Source: Aeromonas hydrophila subsp. hydrophila ATCC 7966 (GTDB taxonomy: Bacteria > Pseudomonadota > Gammaproteobacteria > Enterobacterales > Aeromonadaceae). Taken from it: a stretch of 64,000 bases of DNA. Shown here one piece after another: positions 44,716-51,930 of the stretch. The first letter of the stretch is position 1; the number at the start of each line of letters is the position of its first letter. The position numbers and the translations under genes are program-made. The stretch lies in contig NC_008570.1 of NCBI RefSeq assembly GCF_000014805.1, positions 2,795,001 to 2,859,000 of the forward strand, written 5' to 3'. The notes beneath the pieces were generated by a model. It searched no databases and was not told the origin of the DNA. It saw only the letters and a program-made list of their open reading frames with translations.

Positions 44716-45183
44716 TTATTTCTTGCCAAATCCCGACTGCTTGAGGGTATAGCCGGCGCTGTTTTGCCAGGCGTCCAGACCGCTTCGGTTGTTGCCCGCC
44801 ACCAGACTGGCGGCGAGGCTAGGACTGTTGAACAGTTGATCGGCCACGAACACGAAGCCCCCTTCGGCCCGCGCGCTCAGCACCCCTTTATCCAGCAGCT
44901 CGAGGCGCAGTTCGATCACCGCCTCGCGCAAGGAGGCCGCATCCTCGCCGTTGGCGGTGGATCCCGCCTGCACCATGAAGCCGGGATTTTGCCGCTTACC
45001 CACCGGGTAGCCATGGGCCTCGGCCCCCTTGCCGTTGAAGTGGTAGAGCTCGCGCTCCCCGGGCTTGTTGTCGGAGAGCGCCTTTTGCAGGGTCATCAGC
45101 TCGTTGTAGATGTCGATGGGGACCACGGCAGCCTGCTTGGTGCCCTTGCTGTCGACGATAAAACTGACTTGCTTGTGTAACAT
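44716..45183 (-). CDS. DUF4357-like protein
   Basis: 155 residues. The C-terminal half (GGFVFVADQLFNSPSLAASL, NNRSGLDAWQ) resembles DUF4357, a small domain often attached to restriction or nuclease-like proteins. The N-terminus (VSFIVDSKGTKQAAVVPIDI) looks like a Phd-type antitoxin strand-helix. No toxin or nuclease gene is adjacent. Function unknown. The two faces suggest a DNA-related or regulatory role, but that is a guess. Confidence 0.6.
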   Translation of the reverse strand: MLHKQVSFIVDSKGTKQAAVVPIDIYNELMTLQKALSDNKPGERELYHFNGKGAEAHGYPVGKRQNPGFMVQAGSTANGEDAASLREAVIELRLELLDKGVLSARAEGGFVFVADQLFNSPSLAASLVAGNNRSGLDAWQNSAGYTLKQSGFGKK

Positions 45184-45335
45184 CCTTGCTCATCCTGTGA
45201 CCCATGGAGGCCCCTATTCTAACCACCTCTGGCGAACGGGATCCAGCGAGGATCCTCATCCCTTTTGCAGCCGGGATCACTAACTGGCATAGTGGCAGAC
45301 ATTGTGAAAGCCATTGGCCATCAACCGGTTATCCC

Positions 45336-46016
45336 ATGCTGAGCCTGAAAAACCTGAGCAAGTCCTTCGACACTGACGCAGACTCTCCCCCCCTGTTTGC
45401 GGGGCTGGATCTGCGTCTTCACGCCGGTGAAGCCTGCCTGCTGCTGGGGCAGAGCGGCTCGGGCAAGTCAACCCTGCTCAACCTTATCGCCGGGCTCATC
45501 GCCCCCGATGAGGGGGAGGTCTGGCTCGATGAGACCCGCCTCGACAACCAGCCGAGCGGCGAGCGGGCCCGCCTGCGTGGTCGCCACCTTGGCATCGTCT
45601 ATCAGGACTTCAACCTGCTGCCGACCCTGACGGTGGAGGAGAACTGTTGCCTGCCGCTCGATATCAACGGCCTGCCCCGTGAGCCTGCACGGCTGACGGC
45701 TCTGCTCACACGCCTTGGGATCGAAGAGAAACGCCACGCCTGGCCGGAGCAGCTCTCCGGCGGCCAGCGCCAGCGGGTCGCCCTGGCCCGGGCCCTCATC
45801 CATCAACCCCAGTGGCTGCTCGCCGACGAACCCACCGGGAGCCTGGATGAGCACAACGCCGCACAGGTGATGGCGCTGATGATGGGGGCGGTGAAAGAGA
45901 CGGGGGCCGGGCTCCTGCTGGTGAGCCACAACCCCGCCTATGGCGCCCTGGCCGATCGGGTGCTGCGCCTGGAAGGCGGGCGGCTGGTGGAACTCAAGGG
46001 CGCTGCCCATGGCTGA
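45336..46016 (+). CDS. ABC exporter ATPase, LolD/MacB type
   Basis: 226 residues. Walker A GQSGSGKST, signature LSGGQRQRVALARAL, Walker B WLLADEP and the D-loop GSLDEHN are intact. It pairs with the FtsX-type permease encoded 45 bp downstream. Start 45336 (MLSLKNLSKSF) is the family-like N-terminus; an open frame continues upstream without similarity. LolD-like ATPases power movement of lipoproteins, peptides or lipids between membrane leaflets or out of the cell. Confidence 0.92.
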   Translation: MLSLKNLSKSFDTDADSPPLFAGLDLRLHAGEACLLLGQSGSGKSTLLNLIAGLIAPDEGEVWLDETRLDNQPSGERARLRGRHLGIVYQDFNLLPTLTVEENCCLPLDINGLPREPARLTALLTRLGIEEKRHAWPEQLSGGQRQRVALARALIHQPQWLLADEPTGSLDEHNAAQVMALMMGAVKETGAGLLLVSHNPAYGALADRVLRLEGGRLVELKGAAHG

Positions 46017-46061
46017 TCTGGTGGTGAATCAAACCTCTGATCCCGCGCAAGGGGCCGAGCC

Positions 46062-48461
46062 GTGCTGCCCCTGAAGGCGCTGCTGCGCCTCTACCGCGCC
46101 CACCCCTGGCTGCTGCTGATGAGCCTCACCGGCCTGATGCTGGGGGTCTCGCTGGTGGTCGCCATCGAGCTGCTCAACCAGAGCGCCAAGACCAACTTCG
46201 TCGCCGCCCGCAGCCAGCTCGCCGGGGAGGCAAACTACCGGCTGGCGCCGAGCGGCGGCCTGGACGAGCAACTCTACGTCAAACTGGTGCGAAGCGAGCG
46301 CGCCCTCGCGGCCCTGCCCCAGCTGCACGCCTGGCTCAAAGACCCCCAGGGGCGCAGCTTCCAGCTGCTCGGCATCGATCTCTTGAACCCGGGCCCCTTG
46401 AGCCCTCTGCTCGGCTCGGACAAACAAGGCGGCGATAAGGAGTCATTTTCCCTGGCGCGGGCCGACGGCGTCTGGCTCGCCACCCCCGAAGCCGTGCGGC
46501 TGGGTTGGACCGTCGGCGAGACCCGCCACTTTTTGCAGGGTGAGCGGTCACTCCAACTGACGCTCGCGGGCACCTTCGAGCCCGGCGCCGTGCCCATGGA
46601 GCGGCTGCTGCTCACCGATCTCGGTATCGCCCAGCCCCTGCTCGGCAAGAGCGGGCGGCTGGATCGCATCCTGTTCAAGCTAAGCGAGGCAGAAGCCAAG
46701 GCGCTGCAAGCCAGACTGCCCAAGCCGCTCTGGCTCGAGCCCATCAGTCCGGCGCTCGATGCCAGCCAGCTCGGCGATGCGCTGGCGCTGAACCTCACGG
46801 CGCTCTCCCTGCTCGCCATGGCGGTGGGATTGTTTTTGGTGTTCAACGCCCAGCGCTTCGTGCAGAGCGTGCGCCGCCCCCAGCTGGCCCAGCTCATCAT
46901 CCTCGGCATGCCGCCGCGCCGGCTGCTGCACTGGCTGACCCTGGAGATCCTGATCCTCGCCAGCCTCGGCACCCTGCTGGGCCTGGTGCTCGGAGTCTTG
47001 CTCGCCAAGGCGCTGATGGGTCAGCTGACCCAGGCGCTGGCAGACCTATACGGTCCCAATCCCATCGATCTCTTGCGCCTCTCCCCCACGGGTCTCATCA
47101 AGGCCGCGGCCTTGGGTCTGCTCGGGACGCTCGCCGCCAACCTGCCCGGCTGGTGGGCACTGCTGCGCCAATCGCCGCTGCAACTGCGTGAAGGCCAGGT
47201 GCGTGTAAGCGCCCATCCCTGGCGCCGGCGCCTGCTGGCGCTCGCCATCCTGCTGGTCTGCGCGCTTTGCCTGTGGCTGCCCCAGACAGGGCTCCCCGGC
47301 GCCCTGTTGATTGCCGGCGGCTGGCTGCTGGCCATGGCCCTATGGCTGCCGGATGCCCTGCGCTGGGTACTGGGTCTATTGCGGCGCCGGCGCGGCGGCC
47401 TCACCTTGAGGCTGGCCGTGGCCGAGACCCAATATCATCTGGATCGCACCGCCATCGCCGTGATGGCGCTGCAACTCGCCATCGCCGCCGCCATCGGCAT
47501 CGGGGTCATGGTGTCGAGCTTTCGCACCAGCGTGGAGATCTGGCTGGGCCAGCGCCTCGCCGCGGATCTCTATGTGAGCGCCCCCAGGGGCGCGGCAGGC
47601 AGCCGGGGCACGCTCGACCAGTCAACTCTGGACGCCATATTCGCCAGCCCCGAACTCAAAGCAGCCTCGCGCCGCTCGGTGCAACCCGCCCGCTGGCAGG
47701 GGCAGCCCATCGAATGGGCCCAGATGGATGCCATCCCAGAACTCAGAGCCGCCTATCCCCTGCTGAGCGGCCGCTGGCCAACAGGGCCGGGCGAGGTGCT
47801 GGCGAGCGAGCCGCTGACGGTGCGCCTAGGGGTCAAGGTCGGCCAGACGCTTGTGATCACGAGTGAGTCGGGCCCGCGATCGGTGCAAGTCACCGGCGTC
47901 TATCAGGATTACGGCAGCGACAAGGGGCAGGTCTTGCACGGCTTTGAAACCGGGCCCGTACAATCCCTGGCGCTGTTTAGCCCTCAGCCGGAGCGGCTCG
48001 CCGATGAGCTGCGGGCGCGCTTTGGGGAGAAGGTGACTCTCTTGCCCGCCCCCGCCATCCACGCCGCGGCGCTCAAGGTGTTCGATCAGACCTTTGTGGT
48101 GACCGAGCTGCTGAAATTGCTGATCCTGGGGATCGCCTTTGTCGGCATCGGCTCCGCCTTTATGGTGCTGGGGCTCGCCCGAAAAGCCGAGCTGCAGACC
48201 CTGCAGAGTCTTGGCTTAAGCCCCCACCGCTGTCGCCAGCTGCTGGTGTGGCAAGGCGCCGGATTGGGGCTGCTCACCGCCCTGCTCGCCCTGCCGGTGG
48301 GTTATGGTCTCGCCTGGGTGCTCATCGAGGTGGTCAACCCCCGCGCCTTCGGCTGGCGGCTGGCATTCGAAGCCGCCCCGACTCACGCCATCACGGCGCT
48401 ATTGCTGGCGCCCATCTGTGGGGCTCTGGCTTCCTGGTTTGCCGCAAGGAGAGTGGTATGA
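46062..48461 (+). CDS. FtsX-type ABC permease
   Basis: 799 residues with an N-terminal span (WLLLMSLTGLMLGVSLVVAI), a periplasmic domain, a first FtsX domain (about 240-370), a middle pair of spans, a second periplasmic part and a second FtsX domain at the C-terminus. This is the long two-FtsX type found with AttH-like secreted proteins. GTG start, with AAGGGG seven bases upstream; no better ATG fits. The TGA shares bases with an ATG (TATGA), part of a junction sequence that occurs twice. Confidence 0.88.
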   Translation: MLPLKALLRLYRAHPWLLLMSLTGLMLGVSLVVAIELLNQSAKTNFVAARSQLAGEANYRLAPSGGLDEQLYVKLVRSERALAALPQLHAWLKDPQGRSFQLLGIDLLNPGPLSPLLGSDKQGGDKESFSLARADGVWLATPEAVRLGWTVGETRHFLQGERSLQLTLAGTFEPGAVPMERLLLTDLGIAQPLLGKSGRLDRILFKLSEAEAKALQARLPKPLWLEPISPALDASQLGDALALNLTALSLLAMAVGLFLVFNAQRFVQSVRRPQLAQLIILGMPPRRLLHWLTLEILILASLGTLLGLVLGVLLAKALMGQLTQALADLYGPNPIDLLRLSPTGLIKAAALGLLGTLAANLPGWWALLRQSPLQLREGQVRVSAHPWRRRLLALAILLVCALCLWLPQTGLPGALLIAGGWLLAMALWLPDALRWVLGLLRRRRGGLTLRLAVAETQYHLDRTAIAVMALQLAIAAAIGIGVMVSSFRTSVEIWLGQRLAADLYVSAPRGAAGSRGTLDQSTLDAIFASPELKAASRRSVQPARWQGQPIEWAQMDAIPELRAAYPLLSGRWPTGPGEVLASEPLTVRLGVKVGQTLVITSESGPRSVQVTGVYQDYGSDKGQVLHGFETGPVQSLALFSPQPERLADELRARFGEKVTLLPAPAIHAAALKVFDQTFVVTELLKLLILGIAFVGIGSAFMVLGLARKAELQTLQSLGLSPHRCRQLLVWQGAGLGLLTALLALPVGYGLAWVLIEVVNPRAFGWRLAFEAAPTHAITALLLAPICGALASWFAARRVV

Positions 48462-48545
48462 CCCAAGGAGTGAAACCAGAGCCAGCATGCTGGCTCTCTC
48501 ATCTCATCAGTGGCCTCCTGGTTTGCCGCCAGGAGGGTGGTATGA
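48428..48545 (+). repeat. Duplicated ftsX/attH junction
   Basis: The 34-bp end of the permease gene (48428-48461, CTGGTTTGCCGCAAGGAG...GGTATGA) recurs at 48512-48545 with three differences, 84 bp away. The second copy overlaps the ATG of the AttH-like gene. Between them lies a perfect 20-bp palindrome (48478-48497). The spacer stays in frame with the downstream gene for 28 codons. Confidence 0.85.
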
Positions 48546-49642
48546 AGCATTCACTACGGGCCAAGCTGCTGGCCGCCCTGTATGCCCTGCTTGGCATGAG
48601 CGCTCAGGCCCAGGATCTCGGGGCCGTGCTCGGCAGCGGCGGCGATCACTTCAGGAAGGCGCTGCCGGGACAGACAATAAACTTGCCCGCAGATCACGCA
48701 GCCCATCCGGACTACAGATCCGAGTGGTGGTATCTCACCGGCAACCTCAAAGACGAGCAGGGGCGTGAGTACGGCCTTCAGTGGACCCTGTTTCGCCAAG
48801 GGGTAGATTGGCAAGTGGTTGATAAGAAAGGCTCAGTTCGAGAGCAACCACTCGTCAATTCCTGGCTCACCCCCCAGCTCTGGCTGGCGCAATTTGCCAT
48901 CACGGATCTCGCCACCGGCCAGCATCTGCAGGACGAGCGCACCAGCCGCCAGGGACCGGGCTTGGCGGGCGCCAGCCAAGGCGAGTATTGGCTAAGGGAG
49001 TGGGCACTTAAATCCCAAGGAACGGCGCTCTTTCCCGCACGCCTCAACGTCGATAGCGCCATAGGTCAGTTGGATCTTCGAGTGAGCAATCGCAAACCCG
49101 CGGTGCTGCAAGGCAAGGCGGGTTACAGCGAGAAGAGCCCAGGCAACGCCTCGTTTTACTACTCCTTCCCCCGTTTGATGCTCACCGGCACTTTGACCCT
49201 GGATGGCGAGACCCGCACCGTCAGCGGCCAGGGCTGGTTCGATCACGAGTGGAGCAGCTCGGTGCTGGCCGATTGGCAAGCGGGCTGGGACTGGTTCTCC
49301 CTGCAATTTGTTGACGGCCGCGAGCTGATGCTGTTTCGCCTTCGCACCAAGTCAGGTCGCCCCGAACCGGAGAACCGCTACGGCATCTTGATTGAACGCG
49401 ACGGCAGCAGCCAAGTGCTCTCCCCCGATAGCATCGTTCTCACCCCCGGCAAGACCTGGCGCGGACCCAAGGGGCAAGCCTACCCCATCGAATGGCAGCT
49501 TAAGGCCGCCGATTTGAACCTGACCATCCGTGCCCGCCAGCCCAATCAGGCCATGACGGGGCGCTTTGACTACTGGGAAGGGGCCGTCTCTGTCTCGGGA
49601 GATGCCAAGGGGGTCGGTTATCTGGAGATGACGGGGTATTGA
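48542..49642 (+). CDS. Secreted AttH/CrtC-like lipocalin-domain protein
   Basis: 366 residues. Sec signal MKHSLRAKLLAALYALLGMSAQA, then an AttH/CrtC (hydroxyneurosporene-synthase-like) double lipocalin fold with hallmark HPDYRSEWWYLTGNL and GQGWFDHEWSSS-like segments. This family is repeatedly encoded with an ABC ATPase and long FtsX permease, as here, and probably binds or handles the lipidic cargo on the outer side. I choose ATG 48542 for the signal peptide; ATG 48458 is in frame but would add 28 residues made from the duplicated junction. Confidence 0.85.
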   Translation: MKHSLRAKLLAALYALLGMSAQAQDLGAVLGSGGDHFRKALPGQTINLPADHAAHPDYRSEWWYLTGNLKDEQGREYGLQWTLFRQGVDWQVVDKKGSVREQPLVNSWLTPQLWLAQFAITDLATGQHLQDERTSRQGPGLAGASQGEYWLREWALKSQGTALFPARLNVDSAIGQLDLRVSNRKPAVLQGKAGYSEKSPGNASFYYSFPRLMLTGTLTLDGETRTVSGQGWFDHEWSSSVLADWQAGWDWFSLQFVDGRELMLFRLRTKSGRPEPENRYGILIERDGSSQVLSPDSIVLTPGKTWRGPKGQAYPIEWQLKAADLNLTIRARQPNQAMTGRFDYWEGAVSVSGDAKGVGYLEMTGY

Positions 49643-49684
49643 GCCTTGCCCCCTGTTTGCCCTCTGGTGACAGCCCCCCGCCAT

Positions 49685-49708
49685 CAAAAACCCCGGCCAG
49701 GCCGGGGT
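49685..49708 (-). terminator. Terminator between convergent genes
   Basis: An 8-bp stem (ACCCCGGC/GCCGGGGT) with a three-base loop is followed on the minus strand by TTTTT. It serves the lipoprotein gene to its right and may also stop the AttH transcript. Confidence 0.85.
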
Positions 49709-49743
49709 AACAACACTGTGCTGGGCGGGATATCAAGACGGGA

Positions 49744-50694
49744 TCAGGGCTGCTTGTCGCCCACCATCATCAGACCATGCTGTTCGGGGAAGCCCACCAC
49801 CAGGGTCGTCTTGCGGGTATTCGGCATCTCGAACGCGGCGACGTAGGCCGTTGCCCCCTCTTTGGCCTTGGCCAGGCCCAGCATCCACTTGTTCTCAAGC
49901 GGGCTGAGTTCGCTTGATGCCTTGAAGCTGCACTTGCCAAACCCGCTCAGGTTAAGCTTGCTGAGCCCCTTGCCAGACTCTGCACTGCCCTTGCCGGTCA
50001 GGGTACAGCCCGCCTTGGGAAATTCGATCTCCAGGGTCAGGGAGCCGCCATTGTTGGTGCTGCGGATCAGCCCCACCATGGCATCAGCAAGGCCGGCGTC
50101 CTCTGCCACCCGCCAGCTGTCGTTGGTGATTGTCCGGGTGGCGAGCTTGCCCACGGCCAGGTGGCCGCTCCAGTCGCGATAGAGGGCGGTGCTCTGATCC
50201 GGATCCCGGAACTGGGTGCCGGTACGGCTGAAGTCAAAGGTCCAGCGCCTGACCTCCTTACCAGCCAGATCGGTTACCGCTTTGTCTTGAAAACTGATGA
50301 GGTTGTGGTCGTTGCTCTGGGCATCGAGCCGCTTGCCCCGCACCGAGGTGCGCTCCAGCAGCACCGGATAGATGCCATCCTTGTTCTCTTTCTGGGCCGC
50401 CTGCCCCATCCATTGCGAAGAGGTAATCGACTTGCCGTCGTTCTCGACCCAGACGCCCCAGCGCTGCTCGCCATCCCCCTTGGGATAGACCAGCGCCAAT
50501 CCCTCCACTCCCTTGATCATCTTCAGCGGCCCCTGATCGCCATCGCGGCTGAGCAGGTTTGCCTCATAGACGCCGGCATCGGGCAACGGCAGCGGTGCGC
50601 GCTTGGCGATGCTGTTGGCCGCCTTCTCGCTGTCACAGGCGGACAGGGCGGCGGTGCAGGCGATGGCCAGCATGGCCTTGTGGTGCATTCTCAT
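49744..50694 (-). CDS. Lipoprotein of unknown function
   Basis: 316 residues. The N-terminus MRMHHKAMLAIACTAALSAC is a lipoprotein signal with lipobox LSAC and Asp at +2, so inner-membrane retention is possible. The rest is soluble and beta-rich, with GAGV-like repeats absent and a pair of Cys in the C-terminal half (AGCTLTGKG, FGKCSF). I do not recognise a family. Start 50694 has AAGGAA upstream. Monocistronic, facing an AT-rich untranslated stretch. Confidence 0.65.
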   Translation of the reverse strand: MRMHHKAMLAIACTAALSACDSEKAANSIAKRAPLPLPDAGVYEANLLSRDGDQGPLKMIKGVEGLALVYPKGDGEQRWGVWVENDGKSITSSQWMGQAAQKENKDGIYPVLLERTSVRGKRLDAQSNDHNLISFQDKAVTDLAGKEVRRWTFDFSRTGTQFRDPDQSTALYRDWSGHLAVGKLATRTITNDSWRVAEDAGLADAMVGLIRSTNNGGSLTLEIEFPKAGCTLTGKGSAESGKGLSKLNLSGFGKCSFKASSELSPLENKWMLGLAKAKEGATAYVAAFEMPNTRKTTLVVGFPEQHGLMMVGDKQP

Positions 50695-51354
50695 GACTCT
50701 TGTTCCTTGCAATTGCTTTGTTATGTGAGGTGCATTCAATCGCCGCTGAATTTACTGGAGGAAGGGTTCGCCGGTCGACGCAAGATCTGTAACCAGCTGT
50801 TACAAGGCATTGATGAGCAAGAGATAACACATGACTTGGTTGGCCGGACGATGCAGCACAGTGATATTACAAAAACACAAGTAACAAGGCTCTCAAGAGG
50901 GATATATGCAACGGGGCATTGCAAGGCGTGACCAGGCACTGCTGCTCAACAAAACACCAAAACTCACTCTAACAGGGCTTTATGTATCTCTTCGTCTCAC
51001 AGAATACTGTGATAAGGAATGTCAGCGTGATGGCTGAAAATTAGCTGGACCTAAATATACCCATGCTACGATAAATGACCGGCATCCCATTATTAAACAA
51101 AACATTTAAATGGCGAACCACACAGATTTTTTACTCTTCTTCCAACAGCATAACTTATTATTCCCCTTCATTCCGAAGCTAATGTCTGCTCACAACACCA
51201 TCAACTAAAAACACTACCCTCTGCAAAGAAAATTCAATGGATGCCACAGATCACTAAAGATTTAAATAAATTAGATCAATATTGCCCCCCACATGGGTAC
51301 TTCACCCACAATTAATCCATCTGTAGCATGACTTATTCACTTTGGAGGAAAAAC
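50695..51354. other. AT-rich non-coding island flank
   Basis: No intact gene. It holds a perfect inverted repeat TGTAAC-CAGCT-GTTACA (50788-50804), a candidate operator about 95 bp upstream of the lipoprotein gene, and a decayed dld 3' end (50998-51038). Base composition shifts to AT-rich from about 50.9 kb to the orphan gene, which suggests acquired DNA. Confidence 0.6.
50998..51038 (-). pseudogene. Relic of a dld 3' end
   Basis: Bases 51001-51037 match 51959-51995, near the end of the intact dld gene, at 31 of 37 positions and on the same strand. The relic reads FSHHADIPYHSIL then stop, against LSQHAGIPYHSIL in Dld. Most differences are silent or conservative, so it descends from a diverged dld allele. 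It is 958 bp from the real gene end, with the AT-rich orphan gene between the copies. Confidence 0.75.
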
Positions 51355-51738
51355 ATGAAAAAGCTTTTGCTAATGGTATTGTTTTCAATTCCAGCGTTCG
51401 CTAACGCAAATACAAAGCTGCCATTCTCATTTATTACTGAATGTAAAAAGGTTTTTAATGTAGGTGAGGTTAAAAGAGCAGACAATAGATATTCTTGGAA
51501 AGAGGATGACTGTCAATTCCTTCCTCAAGGACAATGTGTTGGCTCTATTAGTGTGCATAGTATATGTGGTGGAGCAGAGGATGGTGTGACTGTTATGAAC
51601 CCAAAACAGGCACAAGATATGCCAAATGGTGGTGTCCTATTCTACACCACATATAATAGAGAACCATGTGACTGGGGAACAGGGAAGAGTGCTCATATCG
51701 CAGTGGTATATCAATGTTTTACTCCTACCACGAAGTAA
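51355..51738 (+). CDS. AT-rich orphan secreted protein with six cysteines
   Basis: 127 residues. A Sec signal (MKKLLLMVLFSIPAFANA) precedes a mature protein of about 109 residues with six Cys, compatible with three disulfides. GGAGG lies six bases before the ATG. Base and codon use are clearly AT-richer than neighbours (many AAA, AAT, TTT codons), so the gene is probably acquired. I recognise no family. It sits between two copies of the dld 3' end. A hairpin shared with dld ends the transcript. Confidence 0.7.
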   Translation: MKKLLLMVLFSIPAFANANTKLPFSFITECKKVFNVGEVKRADNRYSWKEDDCQFLPQGQCVGSISVHSICGGAEDGVTVMNPKQAQDMPNGGVLFYTTYNREPCDWGTGKSAHIAVVYQCFTPTTK

Positions 51739-51893
51739 ACTCTGTTTTCATGAATGGCTTTTCATCCAAAATTGAGAGTCCGATTTTACATGGAATGTCA
51801 TATGAAATGAAAAGGATGCCTGCATATATTTAAGTAACATTGACCAATACAAAGGCAACATGAATTACTAAAAAACACTCACTCTTCTTGAGA

Positions 51894-51929
51894 TAGCCCC
51901 CTGACAGAATATATTCTGCCGGGGGGTTA
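51894..51929. terminator. Bidirectional terminator between the orphan gene and dld
   Basis: The arms AGCCCCCTG and CCGGGGGGTT flank the palindrome CAGAATATATTCTG. On the plus strand TTATTTATTT follows. It lies immediately after the dld stop on the other strand. Confidence 0.75.
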
Positions 51930-51930
51930 T

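Noticed and set aside
45204..45335. 44-codon N-terminal extension of the LolD-like ATPase
   Set aside because: No family similarity; ATG 45336 gives the standard N-terminus.
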